64,000 nt of DNA from Methanoculleus sp. (GTDB lineage Archaea > Halobacteriota > Methanomicrobia > Methanomicrobiales > Methanoculleaceae). Below are positions 35,028 to 43,879 of the stretch, piece by piece. Positions within the stretch are counted from its first letter, which is position 1. Every line of letters begins with the position of its first letter. The notes under the pieces were generated by a model, which worked only from the letters and a program-made list of their open reading frames with translations, did no database searches and had not been told where the DNA came from. Both the position numbers and the translations under genes were made by a program. The stretch lies in contig JAHDQM010000002.1 of assembly GCA_018433835.1 (NCBI GenBank), positions 38,952 to 102,951 of the forward strand, given 5' to 3'.

Positions 35028-35963
35028 TCAATATTTTTGAAAGGACTCTACAGTCCTCCGGGATATGGATCTTTCGGCCCGGAGAACTTCCTGCTTGAGC
35101 CCCTCAAGAGATGAAAGGTGCTCGGCGACATCTCCGCACGTCTCGGGGTTCTCTAACGCGAAGTCGATGATCACCTTGATGTATCCCGCCTTATCCCCGG
35201 TATCGTATCTCTGCCCCTGGAACGCATGAGCATAGATCTCCTGAGACGTGAGGAAGATCCGTATCCCGTCGGTGAGCTGGATCTCGCCTCCGACGCCCGG
35301 GGACGTACGCCTCAGGCATTCAAAGATCCCGGGAGTGAAGACGTAGCGTCCTATGGCACCGATGTTCGAGGGTGCATCCTCGATCCGGGGTTTCTCGACG
35401 ATGTCATCGATGCGGTAGAGCGACGGGCTCACCGGGGTGCCCCTGATGATCCCGTAACTGCTGACCTTCTCGCTGGGCACCGCCTCGACCGCAACGACGG
35501 ATCGCCCGGTCTGCTCGTAGATTCCAATTAACTGCGTCGTACAGGGGATATGGTTCCTGATGATGTCGTCCCCGAGGAGCACCGCGAACGGTTCGTCGCC
35601 GATGTGCTTTTCGGCACGCAGGATAGCGTCACCAAGCCCTCTCGGCTCCTTCTGCCGGATGTAGTGGATATCGACGAGGGAAGAGACGTCACGCACCGTC
35701 TTGAGCGTCTCATGTTTCCCGTGATTGCGCAGGTGCATCTCGAGTTCGGGCGAGTCGTCGAAGTAGTCCTCTATCGCCCGCTTCCCCCGCCCGGTGATGA
35801 TGATCAGGTCGTCAATCCCTGAGTCGATCGCCTCTTCCACCACGTACTGGATCACCGGGCGGTCGATGAGCGGGAGCATTTCCTTGGGCATCGCCTTCGT
35901 CGCCGGGAGGAACCGGGTGCCGAGGCCGGCTGCAGGGATGACGGCCTTCCTGACCTCCCTCAC
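35028..35963 (-). CDS. galU: UTP-glucose-1-phosphate uridylyltransferase
   Basis: Makes UDP-glucose from UTP and glucose-1-phosphate. The 311-residue protein begins MREVRKAVIPAAGLGTRFLP, followed by TKAMPKEMLPLIDRPVIQYV, the nucleotidyltransferase motif with the catalytic lysines. FAVLLGDDII supplies the metal-binding aspartate, and GRYVFTPGIFE follows as in GalU. The start is GTG at 35963 and overlaps the ugd stop (GTGA). The next gene begins 15 bp downstream, so ugd-galU-epimerase are probably one operon. Confidence 0.92.
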   Translation of the reverse strand: MREVRKAVIPAAGLGTRFLPATKAMPKEMLPLIDRPVIQYVVEEAIDSGIDDLIIITGRGKRAIEDYFDDSPELEMHLRNHGKHETLKTVRDVSSLVDIHYIRQKEPRGLGDAILRAEKHIGDEPFAVLLGDDIIRNHIPCTTQLIGIYEQTGRSVVAVEAVPSEKVSSYGIIRGTPVSPSLYRIDDIVEKPRIEDAPSNIGAIGRYVFTPGIFECLRRTSPGVGGEIQLTDGIRIFLTSQEIYAHAFQGQRYDTGDKAGYIKVIIDFALENPETCGDVAEHLSSLEGLKQEVLRAERSISRRTVESFQKY

Positions 35964-37228
35964 CAGCAGACCCCCTCATAGATCTCCGCGGTCCGGGAAG
36001 CAGCCGCAACTCTCCGCCCGTCGATGACGGTCGCCCCGCCGTAGTCGAGGTGCTCAAACTCTTCCCACTCGGTCGTGATCAGGACGGCGTCGGCCGAGAG
36101 GACGGCCCGGGCCGATGGCGCGTAATCGATCTGCGGGAAGAGAGCGGCGAAGTTCTCCATGGCAAGAGGGTCGTAAGCGATGACATCGGCCCCCGCATCG
36201 AGCAGCGCCCTGACGATCGGGATGGCCCGGCTCTCCCTGACGTCGTCGGTGTCGGGCTTGAAGGCAAGACCGAGGATGCCGATTCGCCGCCCTTTCAGGT
36301 CGGGGATGTGTGCCTGTATCATCCGGATCAGCCTCAGGGGTTGATCCTCGTTGACGCGCAACGCCGCGTGCAGGACATGGAGATTCTCACCTTGGCCTCC
36401 CGCCCCGGCGATCAGGGCCCGGACGTCCTTTGGGAAACACGAACCCCCAAACCCGATCCCCGTCCGGAAGAAGGCCGGACCGATCCGGCTGTCAAGTCCG
36501 ACCCCGGCAAAGACCTCCTCCGAGTCAATCCCGAGCTTCTTTGCAAGATTGCCGATCTCGTTTGCGAAACTGATCTTCGTGGCAAGGAAGGCGTTGCTCG
36601 TGTATTTGATCATCTCCGCCGTCCGGATCGAAGTCTCGATCTTCGGGCAGGTGAAGGAGGCGTAGAGGCTCCCAAGCATCCTTCCCGTCCTCGTATCCCG
36701 GGTACCGAACACAATACGGTCGGGCTCGCAGAAGTCGCGGACGGCGTTTCCCTCCCTGAGAAACTCAGGATTCGACCCGAGGCCGAAGTCGATAAACGCC
36801 TGCTTCCCCGACTCCTGCTCAAGCACCGAACGAACGGGTCCCTCGGTGCTCCCCGGGAAGACAGTGCTCTTGACGATGATGGAATGGAAGTCCGGCATCT
36901 CTTGCAGGGCCTCTCCGATCATGGCACCCGCCGAGAGGATGTAGGCGAGGTCGATGGACCCGTCCTGCCGGGACGGGGTGCCGACACAGACGAACGTGAT
37001 ATCGGTATCGCGCACGGCAGCGGTGAGATCCGGGGTCGTGATGAGGCGCTGGCGGTTTTTCCGGATCAGGCCGTCGAGAGAGGGTTCGTAGATCGGCGCC
37101 TCCCCCCGGGCGAGGAGATCCAGTTTCTTTCCGTCGATATCGTAAAAGACGATGTCATGACCAAAATCAGCAAAACAAACACCGGTAACCGTGCCGACAT
37201 ACCCGCAACCGACGATCGATATCTTCAT
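35960..37228 (-). CDS. ugd: UDP-glucose 6-dehydrogenase
   Basis: 422 residues. The N-terminal NAD domain has ISIVGCGYVGTVTGVCFAD; the catalytic cysteine is Cys264 in GFGGSCFPKDVRAL; the C-terminal UDP-binding domain has ILGLAFKPDTDDVRESRAIP. It oxidises UDP-glucose to UDP-glucuronate; the UDP-GlcNAc/ManNAc dehydrogenases are related, but the opening and GGSCFPKD context favour UDP-glucose. UDP-glucuronate would supply uronic acids for the surface glycan. Clear ATG at 37228. Confidence 0.88.
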   Translation of the reverse strand: MKISIVGCGYVGTVTGVCFADFGHDIVFYDIDGKKLDLLARGEAPIYEPSLDGLIRKNRQRLITTPDLTAAVRDTDITFVCVGTPSRQDGSIDLAYILSAGAMIGEALQEMPDFHSIIVKSTVFPGSTEGPVRSVLEQESGKQAFIDFGLGSNPEFLREGNAVRDFCEPDRIVFGTRDTRTGRMLGSLYASFTCPKIETSIRTAEMIKYTSNAFLATKISFANEIGNLAKKLGIDSEEVFAGVGLDSRIGPAFFRTGIGFGGSCFPKDVRALIAGAGGQGENLHVLHAALRVNEDQPLRLIRMIQAHIPDLKGRRIGILGLAFKPDTDDVRESRAIPIVRALLDAGADVIAYDPLAMENFAALFPQIDYAPSARAVLSADAVLITTEWEEFEHLDYGGATVIDGRRVAAASRTAEIYEGVCW

Positions 37229-37254
37229 GTTTTTACCACCAGCCGATGATTCCT

Positions 37255-38448
37255 CTACCCTTCGGTCCTTTCAGATTCCGCAAATTTTGGAGATTTCCCC
37301 GTAACATCCGAGATCCGGGACTTACCGCGATTCCCGGAGGCCGGGTTAAGAAGCGAGGCGTAGAGGTCGAGAGTTCTTGCGACCGTGTCGTCCCAGGCGT
37401 ACTGCGAGACGACCTTTTCCCTCGCCGACTGTCCGAGGTTACGGGCAAGGGCCGGATCCGATACCAGTGCTGAGAGAGCATCGGCCACGGCCCCGGCATC
37501 TCCGGTGGGGACAAGCATGCCGCACCCCGACACGATATCGACGAGTTGAGGGAGAGCCGTGCAGACCACCGGCCTTCCACAGGCCATCGCCTCCAGGATC
37601 GTTCTCGGGACGCCTTCCTCAAGGCTCGGAAGGACAAAGAGAGATGAATCCTGGTACAGGCCGGGGAGTTCCCTGTTCGGGGTGAAATCCCTGAGGAACA
37701 CCCTGTCTTCGAGATCCATCTCCCGGACCATCCTGATGAAGTCGTCCCGGAGCGGCCCCCGGCCGACCGCCACGAGGGTGTAGTCAGGGAACTTCCGGGA
37801 GAAGGCTTCAAACCCTTTCAGGAGGTAATCCACTCCTTTTCCAGGAGTGAACCGTCCGATCCAGAGGATCTGTTTTTTGGGGGACGAGGATTCTGAAGGG
37901 ACAAAGACACTTGTGTCGATGCCGTTATGGATGACGTGGATCTTATCGGGGGAAACGCCGAGGTCGACCACCTGGTCCCGTTCGGCCCTGGTGTAGCAGA
38001 TTACCGCATCTGCCGTTTTGAAGACCCACTTCCCGACAGTCGGGAGGTAGAGTCGCTGCAGCCATCCGGGCGCGGTCTGTGATACAAGGCCGTGGTTTGT
38101 GACGACCAGCGGGGCGGACCGGAACATCCGGACAAGCGTGCAGAGAACCGTTGAGAAGAAAAGGTGCGAGTGAGCGTGAACGATGTCATAGGAGTCCCAG
38201 CGCTTAAAAAGAGAGAACAACTGGGAGAAGGAGATTGAGTTCCCGAAGAGACTGAGCAACGTATTCGATCGGATGATGCTGTATCCGTCCTTCTCCTCAA
38301 ATGCAGGCTGCCCGGAGTAGGTCTGGTCTGTAATGACGGTAATATCGTGTCCCGCCTGTGCCTGGAGGCAGGACATCTCATGGGCGTGCAGACCGAGCCC
38401 TCCGACAACCGACGGATAGAGGTTTGAGGAAACGCGCAAAATCTTCAT
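37255..38448 (-). other. GT4 module with its own possible start, inside the GT2-GT4 frame
   Basis: An ATG at 38448 begins a typical full-length GT4 protein of 397 residues: Rossmann opening MKILRVSSNLYPSVVGG, IVHAHSHLFFSTVLCTLVR, HVIHNGIDTSVF, ILWIGRFTPGKGVDYLLKGF, and the sugar-nucleotide motif EEGVPRTILEAMACGRPVVC. It may be translated independently. No strong ribosome-binding site lies before the ATG, so coupling to the upstream module is also possible. Confidence 0.6.
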
Positions 38449-39819
38449 AGGCACAACCGGGTTCTCTCTTTCGTCATCAGCAACGCCCGGATCGATCGTG
38501 ACGGATGGCAAATGGATTCGTCGGGGGGTTGTGCCCGGCAGATTCCAGTATTCGCCGACCTGATGCCAGACACAATCGGATTCGCTCCTGGAACCTCTCG
38601 GGCTGACTGGATGTTCCCTGCTCCGCCCCCCCTGAGCTCTGTCCGACAGGGAATCCGACCGCAACGACCCCTGTTCTCCTGCATGAGAATCCGCACGAAC
38701 GATTACGGAATCGTTCCCGTCGCGACGAGCAGGAGTCCGGGAATGCGTGCGGAGGATCCGCCGGGAGCCAATCAGCCCGAGGATCCGGGCAAGTACCCCG
38801 AACCCGTGCGAGACCGGGTTCTTCTTGTGCTTGTGGGGGACGTCGTAGGTGACGGAGATCGGGACCTCGGTTATCCGAAGGTCCAGGGGGGCGACGTGGG
38901 CGATCATGTCGGACTCGATATTGTAACCATCCGACGCGAAGGTAAGGTTCTCGAGGGCCCGGCGGGAGAGCGCCCGGAAGCCCGACTGGGAGTCGGTCAT
39001 CGCAAATCCACCGTCCACCGAGAGGTTCGTGAACCCGTTGAGCACTATCTGGCCGGCCCTGCGGTAGGCGGGGATTTCGGCCCGGGCTTCCAGGAACCGC
39101 GAGCCGATGACGAGGTCGGCAACGCCCGCGAGCACCGGCGCCGCCACGATCGGGATCTCTTCGGGGTCGTGCTGGCCGTCACCGTCGAGCATCACGACGG
39201 CCTCGTAGCCGAGTTCGCGTGCCCGGGCAAACCCGGCCATCATGGCCTTCGCCTTGCCCCCGTTTTGCGGCATCCGGATGACGTCGGCACCGGCGAGCCG
39301 GGCGGTCTCGGCGGTCCGGTCCGTCGAACCGTCGTCGACGACGATCACCCGGTCGGTGTGCTTCTTCGCGAGAAGAACGACGGAGCCGATGACGAGGGCC
39401 TCATTGTAAGCAGGAGCGACAACGGCAAACGCTCCGGGGCCTGCCTTTCCAGGTGCGGGAGATGCCCTCGCGGGGGGTGAAGGACGGCCATCTTCCGGGA
39501 CCCCGAAGCCGTTACCCGAAGGGATCAGGGGACGTTTCTGCCGACTCCAGCTCCCCTCGACCTCCAGGGAGGAATCTTCTGGATTGCCGGCAGGGGTAAC
39601 ATCTGTTGCTGAGCAGTTCCCATTATTCACACCGACGGAAGCCTGCCCGGAATTGAAGCAGGTACAGGCCGGCACCGAAGCACAATTCCGGCTCCGCCGG
39701 CTGCCGTCGAAGGGAGACGTGAAACGTGAGGTTCTATTGAGAGCGGAAAAAGCCTTCCGGACTACCGTCCTTTTCTTATTGATAGGAACCCTGACCGCAA
39801 TAGATCTAGACCAGCGCAC
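37255..39819 (-). CDS. GT2-GT4 dual glycosyltransferase in one open frame
   Basis: One uninterrupted frame of about 854 codons. The GT2 module resembles dolichyl-phosphate sugar synthases: AVVAPAYNEALVIGSVVLLA, VIVVDDGSTDRTAETARLA, MLDGDGQHDPEEI with the catalytic acidic motif, and NGFTNLSVDGGFAMTDSQSG. It stops being recognisable at HGFGVLARILGLIGSRR, where relatives continue into membrane helices. About 95 Arg/Ser-rich, protein-unlike residues follow, then a complete GT4 module from MKILRVSSNLYPSVVGGLGL. The start is taken as GTG 39819 because GGGGGGAG lies 5 nt upstream. Either a real fusion or a GT2 truncated by deletion into its neighbour. Confidence 0.6.
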   Translation of the reverse strand: MRWSRSIAVRVPINKKRTVVRKAFSALNRTSRFTSPFDGSRRSRNCASVPACTCFNSGQASVGVNNGNCSATDVTPAGNPEDSSLEVEGSWSRQKRPLIPSGNGFGVPEDGRPSPPARASPAPGKAGPGAFAVVAPAYNEALVIGSVVLLAKKHTDRVIVVDDGSTDRTAETARLAGADVIRMPQNGGKAKAMMAGFARARELGYEAVVMLDGDGQHDPEEIPIVAAPVLAGVADLVIGSRFLEARAEIPAYRRAGQIVLNGFTNLSVDGGFAMTDSQSGFRALSRRALENLTFASDGYNIESDMIAHVAPLDLRITEVPISVTYDVPHKHKKNPVSHGFGVLARILGLIGSRRILRTHSRTPARRDGNDSVIVRADSHAGEQGSLRSDSLSDRAQGGRSREHPVSPRGSRSESDCVWHQVGEYWNLPGTTPRRIHLPSVTIDPGVADDERENPVVPMKILRVSSNLYPSVVGGLGLHAHEMSCLQAQAGHDITVITDQTYSGQPAFEEKDGYSIIRSNTLLSLFGNSISFSQLFSLFKRWDSYDIVHAHSHLFFSTVLCTLVRMFRSAPLVVTNHGLVSQTAPGWLQRLYLPTVGKWVFKTADAVICYTRAERDQVVDLGVSPDKIHVIHNGIDTSVFVPSESSSPKKQILWIGRFTPGKGVDYLLKGFEAFSRKFPDYTLVAVGRGPLRDDFIRMVREMDLEDRVFLRDFTPNRELPGLYQDSSLFVLPSLEEGVPRTILEAMACGRPVVCTALPQLVDIVSGCGMLVPTGDAGAVADALSALVSDPALARNLGQSAREKVVSQYAWDDTVARTLDLYASLLNPASGNRGKSRISDVTGKSPKFAESERTEG

Positions 39820-40832
39820 GTGAACTCCCCCCCAGAGAACACATTCGCAGCACGATATCCCGGACATCCCCTGCGATCAGAGGCATGGAGAAGCGATCCT
39901 GATACACGGATTAGGAAACACTCATCTCAATCGTACTGTCGACATCGTGCATACTGTTGCTGGGATATATATCTTTTCCACAACATTTATCTGAACAGAA
40001 ATATCCGGTCCGGCCTCTCTACACCGATACAGTCCCTTTGAAAACGTCCCGGGCAATCCGGATAGAGGATCGTAGCTGAAATATAAGACGAATATTGTGC
40101 TGCTTGAGAACCGATCCGAAGGGCTGCGCATGCACGGGTCGGTACGGACAACCGGGTTTACGCAGGTTGTCCCCGTTCAATCCGCACCAAAATCCGCTCG
40201 CGGGTGTGTACCGCGACAACCTCTTCGCTGTCGAGGGGTAACCGATCTGCCGCTCAACCGGGATCTTCGCGAGAACGGCCATTGTGGTTTTTCGGAGAAG
40301 AGAATCGTCCCTACAGAGCCCGATCGGCCCGAACAGTGCAGAGAGGGTGAAGAAAGAATACCTTCGGAGCATGGGTGGTGCTCTCCTCCCTCGGGATAGA
40401 GGCCCACATGGAGATGTACTGCGGCATCAGTCCCCTGCTTCATCACCGGTCAGTGGGGGTAACTCTCATCATCTGCCGCCGGACGGTACAGGTATACTCG
40501 ACGTAAAAGCAGTTAATGGTTCGGGGCGGCACGGGTTCCGGCGCCACCCGGCGGCCCACCCTGAGAGCGGAGTCTCCAGGGCCACCATATGCGCCGGGCC
40601 GCCTGCCGGCGGCCGCAATCGGGGCAAAATATATATTGTCGCACTACCTGTCTGGAACTCAACACTTCGGGAGGGAGGGCAGTATTCCAGATCATCCGTA
40701 CACGAAGGTTTTTCTCGCGGACGGCAACAGAGTTCCATCACCCGGGCTTAAGAGAGCCTGCAGGCCGATGATGATGACAGGCTACAGACCCGGGCCCGCC
40801 GTAGCGAGCGAAGAGTCTGCCGGGGGAGGAGT
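39820..40832. other. Long divergent intergenic region, no confident gene
   Basis: About 1 kb between the minus-strand GT2-GT4 frame and the plus-strand CapA gene. Minus-strand frame 40019-40372 (117 codons, opening MLRRYSFFTLSALFGPIGLC) and plus-strand frame 40284-40751 have no recognisable family and weak start signals. An AT-rich patch at 39958-39995 (GGATATATATCTTTTCC) may be a promoter for either strand. Confidence 0.35.
40626..40637 (+). promoter_or_regulatory. TATA box upstream of capA-like gene
   Basis: CAAAATATATATTG stands out from GC-rich surroundings. A start near 40660 would give a leader of about 170 nt before the ATG at 40833, which has a strong GGGGGAGG ribosome-binding site. 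Confidence 0.4.
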
Positions 40833-41900
40833 ATGACGTCGGTGCGGCTGCGGGCCGTCGGGGACGTGCTCCTCTGGGTCAGGAACGGCAAAGAACCGTT
40901 TGCCCTGATCCAGAACGAACTCCGGCAGAAAGACCTGCTCTTCGGGAACCTGGAGACGGTCCTCTCCGAGAGCGGCACCGAGAGCAGGAAACGCTGGGTC
41001 AATACAACCCCGCCGGAGGCAGGTGAGTTCCTCAAAGGCGCAGGGTTCGATGTCCTCAGCGTGGCGAACAACCACACGCTCGATATGGGGCGGGAGGGGT
41101 TTGAGAATACCCTCGAAGGTCTCGAAGCCCGCGGCATCGCCTACATCGGAGGGGCACGGGGCGACGACCCACCGGGAGGGCTGGTCGTCGAGCAGAACGG
41201 GATCCGGCTCGGCTTCCTGGCTTACACGAGCGGCAGGTTCCGGTCACCACCGGGCGTCACCGTACCCAAACTGAAGAAGAAGGGTATTCTCGACGACATC
41301 AGGACCCTGAAGGACCAATGCGACCATATCGTCGTCTCCCTCCACTGGGGGATCGAGAACACCTACTACCCCTCTCCGGGCCAGGTCAGACTCGCCCATA
41401 GCCTCATCGACGGCGGAGCGACTCTGGTTCTCGGGCACCACTCGCATACCATCCAGGGGCTGGAACGGTATAAAGACGGCCTGATCGCCTACTCCCTCGG
41501 GAACTTCCAGTTCGACACCGAGATATTCAAGGAGAAGATCAACAGCACCATGATCCTCTCGGTGGACTTTGACCGGCACGGCATCCGGGACTACACGGTC
41601 ATCCCCTGCGTCATCAACAGCGACTTCCAGCCCGAGGTGGCGGAAGGGCGGACCCGGGAACTGGTGCAGCGCTGGATCGCGAAGTGCTCGGACCGGGTCC
41701 AGAACGGGAGAGTCACCCGAAAGTGGTGGTTTGAGGAGATCGGCGAGGATTACCTGCTGTACAACCTGGAGAGTTACCGGTACCGGATCCGGCAGCACGG
41801 GCTCGCGCCCCTGGTCGAATGCGGTGTCTGGCTGCTGACGCCGTTCTGCCTGAACTGCTATGCAGGTGTGATCAGGAAACGGCTGAGACACGGGATATAG
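40833..41900 (+). CDS. CapA-family metallophosphatase-like protein
   Basis: 355 residues of the CapA/PgsA calcineurin-like fold. Metal-site motifs in order: VGDVLLWV, FGNLETVLS, SVANNHTLDMG, VSLHWGIENTYYPS and LVLGHHSHTIQGLE. Bacterial relatives act in poly-gamma-glutamate or capsule synthesis. Here the neighbours are glycosyltransferases, so a role in capsule-like surface polymer assembly is reasonable but not proven. No signal peptide is seen; the C-terminus has a hydrophobic stretch (LVECGVWLLTPFCLNCYAGV) that may tether it. A strong ribosome-binding site (GGGGGAGG) precedes the ATG by 3 nt. The next gene starts 11 bp downstream. Confidence 0.85.
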   Translation: MTSVRLRAVGDVLLWVRNGKEPFALIQNELRQKDLLFGNLETVLSESGTESRKRWVNTTPPEAGEFLKGAGFDVLSVANNHTLDMGREGFENTLEGLEARGIAYIGGARGDDPPGGLVVEQNGIRLGFLAYTSGRFRSPPGVTVPKLKKKGILDDIRTLKDQCDHIVVSLHWGIENTYYPSPGQVRLAHSLIDGGATLVLGHHSHTIQGLERYKDGLIAYSLGNFQFDTEIFKEKINSTMILSVDFDRHGIRDYTVIPCVINSDFQPEVAEGRTRELVQRWIAKCSDRVQNGRVTRKWWFEEIGEDYLLYNLESYRYRIRQHGLAPLVECGVWLLTPFCLNCYAGVIRKRLRHGI

Positions 41901-41910
41901 GAGGACGTGC

Positions 41911-43146
41911 ATGAAGATATTACAGGTCACCCCGTTCTTCAAACCGCTCTGGGAGTCGGGCGGGGTGGCACGGGTAGCATACGACATTTCTCATACCCTT
42001 CACGAGAACGGGCATGACATCACGGTCTATACGACGAACAGGAGCATCTATCCAAACGACCTTCCGACGAACCGCCGGACCGTCGTCGACGGGATGGACG
42101 TTTATTACTTTGAGAATTTACGAAAGTACACGCGGGGCGCGATCCTGCCGGTGATGCCCTACCGCATGCCGGCGGTCGCGAGGAGGGAGATCACGCAGTT
42201 CGATGTGATCCACATCCACGACCACCGCACCATGCTCACCGTCATCGCCTCGCACTACGCGAGGAAGTACGGTATACCCTACGTGCTCCAGGCGCACGGG
42301 GCGCTCCCGCAGGATACGGGCTCTGCGCGGATGAAGCGGTTGTTTGACCGGTTCTGGTCGGAGAAAGTGCTCCTCGGCGCCGCAGGGGTGATCGCGCTCA
42401 ACGAGACGGAGGCGGAGCGCTACCGCGATCTGGGTGTTGCGGATGAGAGAGTTGCTATCGTCCCGAACGGCATCGACCTCGCCGAGTACCCCGACCTTCC
42501 GGCCCGCGGCAGGTTCCGTGCAGCGTGGGGCATCGACGACGCCACGAAAATCGTGCTTTACCTGGGAAGGCTCGACCCGACGAAGGGGATCGATCTTTTG
42601 ATCCGCGCGTTTGCAGAGGTCGCACGGGAGTTCGACGACGCCGTTCTCATGCTGGTGGGGGGGGACATGGGCCATAACGATGAGTTCAGGCAGCGGGTCC
42701 GGTCGCTCGGCCTCGAAGACCGGGTGGTCTTCACGGGGTTCGTGAGCAAGGAGGACAAGATGGCTGCGTACACCGACGCCGACGTCTTCGTGACGCCGAG
42801 TTTCACCGGCTTTCCCGTCACGTTCCTTGAAGCATGCCTCTGCGGAACGCCCATCGTGACGACGGGGAAGGGAGACCTGCTCGGATGGATCGACAACACC
42901 GTCGGGTTCAATACCAGGTGCACGCCGGAGGAACTCGCCGAAACCATAGGGCGTCTGCTTGCCGACGATGCCTTGCGGGCCAGATTCGGCGAGCAGGCGA
43001 AGGAGCTTGTCCGGACCAGGTACAACTGGCAGGCGATCGTCCACGAGATCGAGACCTTTTACGCGAAGGTTGCCGGCAGCCCGGAAGGGAGCGTACCGGT
43101 GGGGCTCTCGAGAGGGGCGGCGCCGAAGGCTCCGGATACTTTGTGA
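41911..43146 (+). CDS. Family 4 glycosyltransferase
   Basis: 411 residues. The acceptor-side opening is MKILQVTPFFKPLWESGGVA. Then come DVIHIHDHRTML, VAIVPNGIDLAEYPDL, IVLYLGRLDPTKGIDLLIRA, and SFTGFPVTFLEACLCGTPIV in the E-x7-E region, where the first glutamate is replaced (phenylalanine/glycine context) while the second is kept. This is a variation seen in some GT4 enzymes. AGGAGG precedes the ATG at 41911, and the 10-bp gap after the CapA-like gene indicates one operon. Confidence 0.87.
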   Translation: MKILQVTPFFKPLWESGGVARVAYDISHTLHENGHDITVYTTNRSIYPNDLPTNRRTVVDGMDVYYFENLRKYTRGAILPVMPYRMPAVARREITQFDVIHIHDHRTMLTVIASHYARKYGIPYVLQAHGALPQDTGSARMKRLFDRFWSEKVLLGAAGVIALNETEAERYRDLGVADERVAIVPNGIDLAEYPDLPARGRFRAAWGIDDATKIVLYLGRLDPTKGIDLLIRAFAEVAREFDDAVLMLVGGDMGHNDEFRQRVRSLGLEDRVVFTGFVSKEDKMAAYTDADVFVTPSFTGFPVTFLEACLCGTPIVTTGKGDLLGWIDNTVGFNTRCTPEELAETIGRLLADDALRARFGEQAKELVRTRYNWQAIVHEIETFYAKVAGSPEGSVPVGLSRGAAPKAPDTL

Positions 43147-43148
43147 GC

Positions 43149-43823
43149 GCACCCGGCCGGAGGGCGGGTGCATGAGAAACTCGGAGAATTTCGATGGTGC
43201 CGACCGGCCGTTCCGCCGGAGTCACTCCGAACGGTTGCATCCTGCGGACAGTCGTTCCAATCGGAACATTGCATGCCCCGTGTACGGCTTTCGAGGGGAT
43301 ATCGCCGAGAGGGGGGTGGGGACAACGGGGAGTGCGAGCGAGAGCGAGCATGAGAAACCCAAAGGGTTTCGAGGGGGGAATACTCCCCCCTCCCCACCTG
43401 ACGGTGGTCGAGCTCCGTTCCTCGAAGACCTTCGGTCTTCTCGAACTCCTGTCCAACGGACAGTCGTTCTACGAACCGTCGCACTCCCCGTCAGCCCCTC
43501 CCCCGTAGGGCGATAAACGATGCGTGCCCGAAGGTGCGACGTTCCTCCGGAACGGAGCTTGAGCACCGCAAGGTGCGGGGGCAGGCAGAGTTCGAGCACC
43601 GGAGAACGACGTTCCGGTAGGAACGGAGTTTGAGCACCGAAGGTGCGAAGGTGCGCAGGCCACCACGGTCCACTGTTTCGGGCTTTTTCTCGCTTCGGCC
43701 TTCCGAACGCCCATCGTCCCGTCCGTCGCAACTCGCACCTATCGGTGCTCGTGCACCCGCCCTCCGGCCGGAATCGCAACTCGCACCTATCGGTGCTCGT
43801 GCACCCGCCCTCCGGCCGGGTGC
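43149..43823. repeat. Non-coding array of short hairpins bounded by a 23-bp exact inverted repeat
   Basis: The 23 bases at 43149-43171 recur exactly reverse-complemented at 43801-43823; each copy itself folds (GCACCCG/CGGGTGC). Between them lie many perfect hairpins with 3-6 nt loops: GTTCC/GGAAC at 43254-43267, GAAACCC/GGGTTTC 43354-43370, GAGGGGGG/CCCCCCTC 43371-43392, CCACC/GGTGG 43394-43407, GAAGACC/GGTCTTC 43424-43440, CTGTCC/GGACAG 43449-43463, CGTTCC/GGAACG 43540-43554 and 43610-43625, GCACC/GGTGC 43563-43576 and 43634-43646. A 40-bp unit at 43538 recurs at 43608. Open frames here are low-complexity and conserved in none of the expected ways; I regard the region as non-coding. Confidence 0.75.
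43726..43819. repeat. Two 46-bp direct repeats, 48-bp period
   Basis: Bases 43726-43771 and 43774-43819 are identical. Each contains the GCACC-TATC-GGTGC hairpin and most of the 23-bp terminal inverted-repeat sequence of the larger array. With only two copies and no spacer variation this is not a CRISPR. Confidence 0.85.
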
Positions 43824-43829
43824 AAAACC

Positions 43830-43863
43830 AAAAAAAGATTGGGGCCGGGCCCGGTCCGGGCCC
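43830..43863 (-). terminator. Hairpin plus T-run terminator for the minus-strand beta-helix gene
   Basis: Just after the stop codon at 43880, the minus strand has GGGCCCGG/CCGGGCCC around a single central base (43847-43863), then a run of seven T (43830-43836). This is an unusually bacterial-looking intrinsic terminator for an archaeon. Confidence 0.65.
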
Positions 43864-43879
43864 GATAGTGTCGGCTGGT

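Noticed and set aside
40284..40751. Plus-strand frame of 155 codons upstream of capA-like gene
   Set aside because: No domain, no ribosome-binding site, and a good TATA box lies inside it.
43726..43819. Direct repeats considered as a CRISPR
   Set aside because: Only two copies with a 2-bp gap, no spacers and no cas genes.
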